Shown here: positions 6,517 to 12,568 of the stretch, one piece after another
Layout: each line of letters opens with the position of its first letter
How positions within the stretch are numbered: the stretch's first letter is position 1
DNA from: JAKLDO01 sp035354435
GTDB lineage: Bacteria > UBP6 > UBA1177
Direction of reading: 5' to 3'
DNA length: 12,568 nt
NCBI GenBank assembly: GCA_035354435.1
Contig: DAOQAY010000081.1
Coordinates: 1-12,568, forward strand
Translations under genes and position numbers: made by a program
The notes under the pieces: model-generated
The model's input: the letters and a program-made list of their open reading frames with translations, nothing else
Told to the model about the DNA's origin: nothing
Database searches by the model: none

Positions 6517-8598
6517 GTGTTATTATTAAGAATTGCTAGAAACTACTCAATTTACGCATTTCTGATTTTGATTATTATCATTGCAGGTGTTATTGCTACG
6601 GTGTGTACAGCCAAAGCAACTGATGATGAATTGCGTAGAAATCTTCTTCATCAGGCACAGCTTGTCGCACCTGCTATCAGCATAGATCGGATTAAAACAC
6701 TTACAGGAACCGGATCTGATCTGTTATCTGCTGATTATATACGACTTAAAGAACAGTTCACGGCAATCCACTCAGTAGATCCACAGTTTAGATTTGTTTA
6801 TCTTTTAGGTCGTAAAACCGACGGAACGATATTTGTTTTTCTGGACAGTGAACCGGTCAGTTCAAAAGATTACTCTCCGCCTGGACAGGTCTATGAAGAA
6901 GTTTCAGCAGGTTGTCGCAGCATATTTGACACCAAATCAGCAAGAGTCGAAGGACCGGACATTGATCGTTGGGGAGTGTGGGTTTCCACACTGGTGCCGA
7001 TCACAGATCCAGACACAGGAAAAGTTGTTGCTATAATGGGAATGGATACTGATGCTCACGACTGGAAATGGAAAGTCGCCTCACGGACAGCCATGCCGAT
7101 GATAATGGTGTTTATTATTGTGATAATGCTTCTGATGTGGGCAAACGGAAGAAGAATTACAATAAAATTAAAAGAAAATGAAGAAAAATACCGCCGTTTT
7201 TTTGACACATCACTTGATTGCACCTTTATAACTTCACCGGAAGGAAAAATAATTGATGCAAATGATATCTCTATGTCTTTGTTGGGATATCCGGACAGAA
7301 AAGACCTGTTAAAAACAAATATTGTCCATATTTACGCAAGAGCTGAAGACCGGGAAATCTTTCTGAACATTCTCAAAGAAAATGGATATGTCAAAGAACA
7401 TCCTGTTGAACTCAGGAAAAAAGACGGAACCATCATGCAATGTATTGTGACAGCCGTGATAATTAAAGGAACAAACGGTGGAATTGCAGGTATTCAGGCA
7501 ATTGTACGGGATATATCAGAAAAAAAGAGAAGCGAAAATAAAATCCGCAAAGCGAATGAACAGCTTTCCGTTGTAGTGAAAAAACTGAAAACTCAACAGA
7601 TTCAAAGTCAGATACTGACTGAAATGAGAGAATTTCTTCAAGCCTGTTCTACAACTTCTGAAATTGGACCTGTTGTTGAACAGTCAATGAAAAAACTGTT
7701 CCCCGATTCAGATGGCGCATTGTTTCTTATGAGTCCGTCAAAAACCGATCTTGAGTCAATTGCAAAATGGGGTGATTATCCGGAATCAATGGATGAAAAC
7801 ATTCTAGCGCTTGATGAATGCTGGGGACTGAGGCGTGGCGGACTCTATATCGCTGACAAAACAAAAGGAGACATACTCTGTTCTCATATCAAGCAGCAGA
7901 CCGGCAATTCTTATGCCTGCCTGCCGTTGATGGCAAAAGGCGAAGTACTCGGACTTCTGCACCTCAGATCAAAAACCGGACAGGATAACCAGAAATTCAT
8001 TGAAGAACTGAAAAACGGCTCGACTGCACTTATTGAACTTCTGGCTCTTGCCATATCTAACATCAAGCTTCGTGAAAAACTGAGCATCCAGTCAATCAAA
8101 GACCCATTGACAGGTCTTTTCAACCGCCGTTATCTTGAAGAAACATTTCTGCGTGAAGCGACCAGAGCAAGAAGGAAACAAGTTCCCATCGGCATAATAA
8201 TGGTTGATATAGATCACTTTAAAAAATTCAACGATATCTTCGGTCACGCAGCCGGAGATCTGGTGTTGGCTGAACTTGCCAAGTTCTTTACCGTCAATCT
8301 GAGAGGATGCGATATAGTCTGTCGTTACGGCGGAGAGGAATTTGCTCTTGTTCTGCCTGATGCCAACCTCGAAAACACCTTTATCAGAGCACAAAATATG
8401 GTCGAACTGGTTCGAACTCTCCGTTTGCATTTCAGCGGTCAGGCACTTGGGCAGATAACACTTTCCATGGGCGTTTCAGCATATCCGGTTCACGGCGAAA
8501 AACTTGAAGACCTTCTGAGAAAAGCCGATACTTGTCTTTATCAGGCAAAGCAGGAAGGGAGAGACAGAGTAATTGCTGCTGATGTTACAAATCAATGA
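6517..8598 (+). CDS. Membrane diguanylate cyclase (extracytoplasmic sensor, PAS, GAF, GGDEF)
   Basis: Predicted to make c-di-GMP from two GTP in response to an extracytoplasmic and a cytoplasmic signal. Numbering is from GTG 6517 (693 aa), preferred because GAGGAAG lies at 6505-6511. In order: a membrane segment at about 12-31; an outside sensor region at about 32-190, Cache/CHASE-like in size and ending in VVAIMGMDTD; a second membrane segment at about 192-208; PAS at about 219-335 (ENEEKYRRFFDTSLDCTFIT start); a short coiled linker; GAF-like at about 375-515; and GGDEF at about 528-686. The cyclase looks active: DPLTGLFNRRYL at 529-540, DIDHFKKFND at 564-573 and GGEEF at 605-609. RGCD at 596-599 is the product-inhibition RxxD site five residues before GGEEF. 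No EAL or HD-GYP domain is present. The stop overlaps the next start as ATGA, so it is probably co-translated with the KdpD-like kinase. The signal sensed is unknown. Confidence 0.92.
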   Translation: MLLLRIARNYSIYAFLILIIIIAGVIATVCTAKATDDELRRNLLHQAQLVAPAISIDRIKTLTGTGSDLLSADYIRLKEQFTAIHSVDPQFRFVYLLGRKTDGTIFVFLDSEPVSSKDYSPPGQVYEEVSAGCRSIFDTKSARVEGPDIDRWGVWVSTLVPITDPDTGKVVAIMGMDTDAHDWKWKVASRTAMPMIMVFIIVIMLLMWANGRRITIKLKENEEKYRRFFDTSLDCTFITSPEGKIIDANDISMSLLGYPDRKDLLKTNIVHIYARAEDREIFLNILKENGYVKEHPVELRKKDGTIMQCIVTAVIIKGTNGGIAGIQAIVRDISEKKRSENKIRKANEQLSVVVKKLKTQQIQSQILTEMREFLQACSTTSEIGPVVEQSMKKLFPDSDGALFLMSPSKTDLESIAKWGDYPESMDENILALDECWGLRRGGLYIADKTKGDILCSHIKQQTGNSYACLPLMAKGEVLGLLHLRSKTGQDNQKFIEELKNGSTALIELLALAISNIKLREKLSIQSIKDPLTGLFNRRYLEETFLREATRARRKQVPIGIIMVDIDHFKKFNDIFGHAAGDLVLAELAKFFTVNLRGCDIVCRYGGEEFALVLPDANLENTFIRAQNMVELVRTLRLHFSGQALGQITLSMGVSAYPVHGEKLEDLLRKADTCLYQAKQEGRDRVIAADVTNQ

Positions 8599-9701
8599 TC
8601 AGATCTTTTGCAACATATTTGTGGATTATTGCTATAATTTCCATATGCACTTTCGTCTGTTTTTCAGCAAAAGAATACCTTACTGAGGGTGATATTGCCA
8701 TGATCTATCTTCTGGGAGTTGTTGCCGTTTCAAGCAGATTTTCATGGATACACTCTATAATTGCGGTCTTTTTAAGCGTCGCCTTGACCAATTTCCTTTT
8801 TGTTCCGCCTCTTTACACTTTTCATGTTGAAAATATCCGTTCGCTTATCACTTTCACAGTAATGTTCATTGTCGGAACTGTTGTCACATGGCTTTCAATG
8901 AGCCTTAGAAAGCATAACGAAGAAATGAAAATCAAAGAAGCTGAGAAATCCCAGTTTATGCAGCAGAATGAAGAAAACAAACTTAAATCCGAAAAAGAAA
9001 AGCTCCGCAACGATCTGCTTAGCTCTATCGCCCACGATCTCAGGACACCTCTTTCTTCAATTTCAGGAACAGCGTCTGTGCTCTTGCAGAAAATGAACGA
9101 TATAAATAATGATAAACGGAATGATATGCTTCTTACAATTTCAGATGAAGCTTTCAGGCTTGGCCGGCTTGTGGAAAACATCCTGAATATCACAAAACTT
9201 GAATCAAGCGGTTTTGTTGTGAAAAAAGAGTGGTATCCTCTTGAAGAGATAATTGTTTCCGCTACTTCGAGAGTTGAAAAACTTTACAAGGATAGAAATG
9301 TGAAAATTTCCCTGCCGGATGAAATGATAATGATACATGCCGATCCTGTACTTATTGAACAGGTAATAATAAATCTTCTTGAAAATGCTGCGAAATATTC
9401 ATTTGAAAAGACCGAAATAAATATTGAAGCCGGAACAGAAAATGGTTTTATCTTTGTCTGTGTTATTGACAATGGTCCCGGTGTAAAAATTGAAGACCTT
9501 GATATTATATTTGAAAAATTTCAGCAGTTGCAGAGAGGATCTGATATGAAAACCGGTTCCGGTATCGGACTTTCAGTATGCAAAGCGATCATAAAAGTCC
9601 ATAATGGTGAGATCTTTGCACAGATCACTCCTGAAAATAAATTCAAAGTTTCTTTCAAACTTCCGGACAAGGAAGTTTTTACTCCGGAGAAAACACAATG
9701 A
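8595..9701 (+). CDS. KdpD-like sensor histidine kinase lacking the N-terminal Kdp/USP domains
   Basis: Inner-membrane sensor kinase matching only the C-terminal part of KdpD. The 368 residues begin with four hydrophobic segments (about 8-24, 35-47, 53-70 and 83-101), including NFLFVPPLYTF at 66-76, typical of the DUF4118 membrane domain of KdpD. A coiled region at about 104-138 follows. HisKA has the phospho-acceptor His147 in SSIAHDLRTPL. HATPase has N-box Asn264 (LLENAAKY), DNGPG at 292-296 and GSGIGL at 321-326. Full KdpD is about 900 aa and carries a cytoplasmic KdpD domain plus a USP domain before the membrane part; neither is here, and the gene starts at an ATGA overlap with the cyclase, so this is a naturally short form rather than a cut one. 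The following regulator gene overlaps by another ATGA. The likely role is sensing potassium or envelope state, an inference from family and context. Confidence 0.9.
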   Translation: MIRSFATYLWIIAIISICTFVCFSAKEYLTEGDIAMIYLLGVVAVSSRFSWIHSIIAVFLSVALTNFLFVPPLYTFHVENIRSLITFTVMFIVGTVVTWLSMSLRKHNEEMKIKEAEKSQFMQQNEENKLKSEKEKLRNDLLSSIAHDLRTPLSSISGTASVLLQKMNDINNDKRNDMLLTISDEAFRLGRLVENILNITKLESSGFVVKKEWYPLEEIIVSATSRVEKLYKDRNVKISLPDEMIMIHADPVLIEQVIINLLENAAKYSFEKTEINIEAGTENGFIFVCVIDNGPGVKIEDLDIIFEKFQQLQRGSDMKTGSGIGLSVCKAIIKVHNGEIFAQITPENKFKVSFKLPDKEVFTPEKTQ

Positions 9702-10393
9702 AATACACTATTCTCGTCATTGAAGATGAAAAACCGGTCAGAAAATTCCTTTTGACAGGTCTTTCCGGAAATGATTTTAAAATTATTGAAGCGGCAACAG
9801 GCTCTGAAGGATTGTCTCTGGCATCCCAGTTCCTGCCAGATGTAATGCTGATAGATCTCGGACTTCCTGATATTGACGGAATAGAGATCATCAAAAAAAT
9901 AAGAGAATGGAGCCATGCTTCAATAATTGTCATTTCAGCAAGATGGAAAGAAAATGAAAAAGTTGCGGCTCTTGATGCCGGTGCCGATGATTATCTTACA
10001 AAACCTTTCGGAATGAGCGAACTTCAGGCTCGTATCAGAGTTGCGCTGAGAAGGAATTCACTTATTCAGACAACGCAAATTGAAAATACAGCTTTTGAGC
10101 AGAGTTTTCTTAAAGTTGATTTTGCTTCAAGGACCGTTTTTATTAAAAATGAAAAGATTCACCTGACACCGATTGAATACCGGCTTTTATCGGTAATGAT
10201 AAAATATGCCGGAAAAGTTGTAACTCACAAACAACTGCTTGAAGAAGTCTGGGGTGGTGAAAAAGGTGAAGATTTCAACCAGTATGCAAGAGTCTATATG
10301 GCCCATTTAAGAAGAAAGATTGAACCTGATCCTGCACATCCCAAAATACTTATTACAGAAGTCGGTGTTGGATACAGGCTTATAACAGACTGA
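9698..10393 (+). CDS. KdpE-like OmpR/PhoB-family response regulator
   Basis: Cytoplasmic DNA-binding regulator expected to be phosphorylated by the preceding kinase. The 231 residues contain a receiver domain (1-about 115) with the acidic pocket Glu9-Asp10, phospho-acceptor Asp53 (LIDLGLPDIDG), Ser80 and Lys102 (TKPFG). A winged-helix domain follows (about 130-231), with LTPIEYRLLSVM and the closing EVGVGYRL typical of KdpE. GGAG at 9686-9689 stands 8 bases before ATG 9698, and the start overlaps the kinase stop as ATGA. The 128 bases that follow carry tandem 11-bp direct repeats and a promoter for potassium uptake genes, the probable target. No kdpFABC genes are in the window, so I leave the symbol blank although the family match is close. 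Confidence 0.92.
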   Translation: MKYTILVIEDEKPVRKFLLTGLSGNDFKIIEAATGSEGLSLASQFLPDVMLIDLGLPDIDGIEIIKKIREWSHASIIVISARWKENEKVAALDAGADDYLTKPFGMSELQARIRVALRRNSLIQTTQIENTAFEQSFLKVDFASRTVFIKNEKIHLTPIEYRLLSVMIKYAGKVVTHKQLLEEVWGGEKGEDFNQYARVYMAHLRRKIEPDPAHPKILITEVGVGYRLITD

Positions 10394-10412
10394 AATTATT
10401 GCCAATTCATCT

Positions 10413-10466
10413 TATTTTTATACAATTTTAATACTCGGCTTCATTATTTTAATACCTTTTTTATAA
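10413..10466 (+). promoter_or_regulatory. Putative KdpE-type operator: two pairs of 11-bp direct repeats
   Basis: Four AT-rich units lie in one orientation: TATTTTTATAC (10413-10423), AATTTTAATAC (10424-10434), TATTTTAATAC (10445-10455) and a weaker CTTTTTTATAA (10456-10466). Units 1-2 and 3-4 are spaced 11 bp apart, and the second pair begins 32 bp after the first. Head-to-tail half-sites about 11 bp apart are the usual binding mode of OmpR/PhoB-family regulators. As I recall it, the KdpE site upstream of E. coli kdpFABC contains the same TTTATAC type of half-site followed by a second T-rich one. The block ends against the -35 region of the next promoter, as expected for activation. Binding itself is inferred. 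Confidence 0.6.
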
Positions 10467-10492
10467 CATAAGAAAAATCTCACTACTATAAT
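10463..10492 (+). promoter_or_regulatory. Predicted promoter of the potassium uptake operon
   Basis: A perfect TATAAT lies at 10487-10492. The best -35 candidate is ATAACA (10463-10468, 4 of 6, spacer 18), which is weak. A strong -10 with a weak -35 that adjoins the direct repeats fits a promoter needing an activator. Transcription would begin near 10499, leaving a leader of about 23 bases before ATG 10522. Confidence 0.55.
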
Positions 10493-10521
10493 CAGCCCGT
10501 TTTGTTCTTAGGGGATTTCGC

Positions 10522-10728
10522 ATGAATCTGAGAATGATAAAAGATATAATCAGTCTTTTAGAAAAATCTGGAGTTTCGGAAAATATTCCTGTAAATATAA
10601 CTGTTGAGAAAAATTCAGGAATTAAAAAGAGCTGGACAATGTCATTTAACATTTCCGAATTTCAGAACGGGCAGCCTTCAAAGGTCGAACTCAAAATAAA
10701 AAAAGAATCTTCAGATCATGAAAACTAA
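10522..10728 (+). CDS. Small protein of unknown function, first gene of the potassium uptake operon
   Basis: A 68-aa protein that I do not recognise. It begins at ATG 10522 with AGGGG at 10510-10514 and a 7-base spacer, directly behind the predicted promoter, and its last 11 bases overlap the start of the channel gene in another frame. These features argue for a real, translated gene. It has no membrane segment, signal peptide or Cys. The first 20 residues look helical (MIKDIISLLEKSGVSEN), followed by alternating hydrophobic/polar stretches (PVNITVEKN, WTMSFNISEF, KVELKIKKE) that look like beta strands, and a charged tail ending SSDHEN. It could help couple translation of the channel gene, or act as a small partner of the Ktr/Trk complex or its regulators. 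Those are guesses from position only. Confidence 0.7.
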   Translation: MNLRMIKDIISLLEKSGVSENIPVNITVEKNSGIKKSWTMSFNISEFQNGQPSKVELKIKKESSDHEN

Positions 10729-12049
10729 AAGACTGTCAAGCGGTCACTATCTTATGCTGTCTTTTATCGTACTTATTCTGACCGGAACTCTTTTTCTTAA
10801 GATTCCGGTTTCGACATATTCCGGAATTTCATGGATTAATGCACTATTTACCGCAACATCAGCAGTTTGTGTCACAGGACTGACATCTGTAGATACTGCG
10901 TCTACTTTTACAATTACCGGACAGATAATAATCCTTCTGCTGATCCAGTTCGGCGGAATAGGAATTATGACATTTGCGGCAATGTTCATTTTCAGTTTTA
11001 ATAAAAAGCTTTCTGTATCAAACAGAGTAATGATGGAAGATTCATTCATACAAGGAGCTTCAGACTTTAAACTGTCTGATTTTGTTAGATTTATAGTCAA
11101 ATACACATTGATATTCGAAGGAGCTGGAGCAATACTGTTTTTTGTTTTACTTGATGAAAAGAATCTATTTAAACGACTGTACTTTTCAATATTTCACTCT
11201 ATATCAGCTTTTTGCAATGCCGGATTTTCGACATATTCAGACAATCTTGTAAGATACAGTCAGAACGCCGCTGTCAATATTACAACAATGGTTCTTATCG
11301 TTTCAGGCGGAATCGGGTTTTTTGTAATGTTTGAAATTAAGACAAAAGTAAAAAGTTTTTTTGTTAAAGAATCAGCATCTCAGCAGAATTATTATTTTTT
11401 TTCACTTCACACATGGATTGTTCTTGTCACGACCGTAATCCTGATCACCGGCGGAGCTTTTCTCATTTATTCTTTTGAGACACATTCCGGTGGAAACATA
11501 TCTTTTCTTCAGGCATTTTTTCAATCTGTTACAAGCAGAACTGCCGGGTTTAACACAATTGATATAAGCAGCCTGAATCATGGAACGCTCCTCATCATTA
11601 TGGTCTTGATGTTTATCGGAGGCTCCCCAGGTTCAACTGCCGGCGGAATCAAAACTTCTACATTTGCCATAATTTTCTCAATAATATTCATGGGAAGAAA
11701 TAATTTCAAAGATGTCGTAATAAGAAACCGGCATATCCCGAGAAAAAATGTAATCCATGCCCTTGTAGTTTTTGTTTTTGCATTCAATATTGTAATGGTT
11801 TCAACTGTTCTGATTATTTTCTTTCATCCTGAAAAAGATATAATGTCTGTGCTTTTTGAGTCAGTTTCGGCTTTTGGAACAGTAGGATTATCAACTGGAA
11901 TAACTTCGAGCTTAAACGGATCTGCCAAACTTGTCATTATTGCGACAATGTTTTGCGGAAGAATAGGCACGCTCACGATTTTTTCTTTATTTCTGTTAAG
12001 GAAAGATAATCCTGTGAAATATGCTGAAGAACGGATAATGGTCGGTTAA
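10718..12049 (+). CDS. Potassium uptake channel subunit, KtrB/TrkH family
   Basis: Integral membrane subunit that forms the ion path of a Ktr/Trk potassium uptake system. The 443-aa length is nearer to KtrB (about 450) than to enterobacterial TrkH (about 480). The protein shows the four-fold repeat with pore-loop glycines: CVTGLTS (Gly54), CNAGFST (Gly169), RTAGFNT (Gly277) and GTVGLST (Gly390). All four filter glycines are present, as in potassium-selective members. GGSPGSTAGGIKT at 301-313 is the conserved segment at the third repeat linked to the internal gate. There is little ribosome binding site before ATG 10718, so it probably depends on translation of the overlapping 68-aa gene. The KtrA-type gene begins 13 bases after its stop. 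Whether uptake is coupled to sodium or protons cannot be read from the sequence. Confidence 0.92.
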   Translation: MKTKRLSSGHYLMLSFIVLILTGTLFLKIPVSTYSGISWINALFTATSAVCVTGLTSVDTASTFTITGQIIILLLIQFGGIGIMTFAAMFIFSFNKKLSVSNRVMMEDSFIQGASDFKLSDFVRFIVKYTLIFEGAGAILFFVLLDEKNLFKRLYFSIFHSISAFCNAGFSTYSDNLVRYSQNAAVNITTMVLIVSGGIGFFVMFEIKTKVKSFFVKESASQQNYYFFSLHTWIVLVTTVILITGGAFLIYSFETHSGGNISFLQAFFQSVTSRTAGFNTIDISSLNHGTLLIIMVLMFIGGSPGSTAGGIKTSTFAIIFSIIFMGRNNFKDVVIRNRHIPRKNVIHALVVFVFAFNIVMVSTVLIIFFHPEKDIMSVLFESVSAFGTVGLSTGITSSLNGSAKLVIIATMFCGRIGTLTIFSLFLLRKDNPVKYAEERIMVG

Positions 12050-12062
12050 AAAAGAGGTTGTC

Positions 12063-12518
12063 ATGTTTGGAAAAAAAGAGAAAAAAACCGCAGTTGTGAT
12101 AGGTCTGGGTGAATTCGGACTTCACCTTGCACTCAGTCTTGCAAAAAACAGTTGTGATGTCATTGTGGCAGATAGAGACCCGAAAAAAGTCGAGTCAGTA
12201 AAAAATTTCGTAATGAAAGCTGTCATTGCCGATGTATCACAGAAAAATTCACTTTATTCCATAGTTCCTGCTGATGCCGACTTTGTTGTTGTTGCACTGG
12301 GAAATATAGAATCTTCAATCATGGCGGCATTATATCTGAAAGATCTTGATATAAAATCGGTCTATGTTAAAGCAATTTCAGAAGAGCACGAAAGAATTCT
12401 TAAAATGATGGATATTAAAAACATTATATTCCCTGAAAAAGATATGGGGCAACGGTTTGCAACAAAGCTCATGAGCAACAATCTCCTTGATTTTCTTCCC
12501 CTTTTACAACCTCATTAA
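12063..12518 (+). CDS. KtrA/TrkA-type regulatory subunit, RCK_N domain only
   Basis: Cytoplasmic nucleotide-binding subunit that gates the channel encoded just upstream. ATG 12063 follows GAGG at 12054-12057 by 5 bases. The Rossmann fold motif is GLGEFG at 14-19, with an acidic residue at the end of strand 2 (VADRD, Asp37). YVKA at 101-104 and FPEKDMG at 123-129 match the end of the RCK_N domain in KtrA. Usual KtrA proteins run to about 220 aa with an RCK_C domain that binds c-di-AMP in Gram-positive members. This one stops at 151 aa, right after NNLLDFLPL, where the linker into RCK_C begins. None of the three forward frames of the last 50 bases reads like a continuation of KtrA. It may be a single-domain form, a truncated gene, or the effect of a repeat or assembly break at the window edge. 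Confidence 0.82.
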   Translation: MFGKKEKKTAVVIGLGEFGLHLALSLAKNSCDVIVADRDPKKVESVKNFVMKAVIADVSQKNSLYSIVPADADFVVVALGNIESSIMAALYLKDLDIKSVYVKAISEEHERILKMMDIKNIIFPEKDMGQRFATKLMSNNLLDFLPLLQPH

Positions 12519-12568
12519 AGAGGGGTTCGGGAAATCCAAGGGAAGCCTTCTCTATATCGGGATTCTGG
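12519..12568. other. Downstream tail without a recognisable gene
   Basis: The last 50 bases follow the early stop of the KtrA-type gene. One forward frame stays open to the edge but I do not recognise it. The final bases include CTATATCGGGATTCTGG, which resembles bases 4818-4832 after the lipoprotein gene (14 of 15 over the core). No hairpin terminator is evident. Confidence 0.4.

Overview
The window reads as bacterial chromosome from an AT-rich, anaerobic, diderm lineage, probably a metagenome scaffold: a run of 10 N sits at 789-798, and the genes at both edges look incomplete. Anaerobic metabolism is suggested by a ferredoxin-type 2-oxoacid oxidoreductase and a desulforedoxin-like protein. 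A diderm envelope is suggested by a Cys-rich lipoprotein and a transmembrane diguanylate cyclase. I cannot name the phylum. No tRNA, rRNA, CRISPR array, complete mobile element or convincing rho-independent terminator was seen.

Left third (1-3677, + strand): the 3' part of an unrecognised gene, the assembly gap, then a small operon-like run. This run holds a 62-aa desulforedoxin-like protein, a fused gamma/alpha subunit of a 2-oxoacid:ferredoxin oxidoreductase and its beta subunit (the last two joined by a TAATG overlap).

Middle (3678-6361): a frameshifted remnant of a second histidine ammonia-lyase 3' end (minus strand), a lipoprotein built of five six-cysteine modules (plus strand), and a complete hutH (minus strand). 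This hutH carries Cys instead of Ser in the MIO-forming triad. The two hutH tails are direct repeats flanking the lipoprotein gene. Sampled stretches of hutH are clearly richer in GC (about 48% in one 60-base sample) than the potassium genes (about 30% in another).

Right half (6458-12568, + strand): an apparent potassium module. A promoter at 6458-6485 leads into a membrane PAS-GAF-GGDEF diguanylate cyclase. ATGA overlaps couple this to a KdpD-like sensor kinase lacking the usual cytoplasmic N-terminus, and that kinase to a KdpE-like response regulator. The next 128 bases hold two tandem pairs of 11-bp AT-rich direct repeats that look like KdpE/OmpR-type half-sites. A promoter with a perfect TATAAT follows immediately. 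It drives a 68-aa protein of unknown function (overlapping the next gene by 11 bases), a KtrB/TrkH potassium channel subunit, and a KtrA/TrkA subunit with only its RCK_N domain. The best guess is that a Kdp-type two-component system has been rewired from the Kdp ATPase to a Ktr uptake system, with a c-di-GMP synthase built into the sensing operon.
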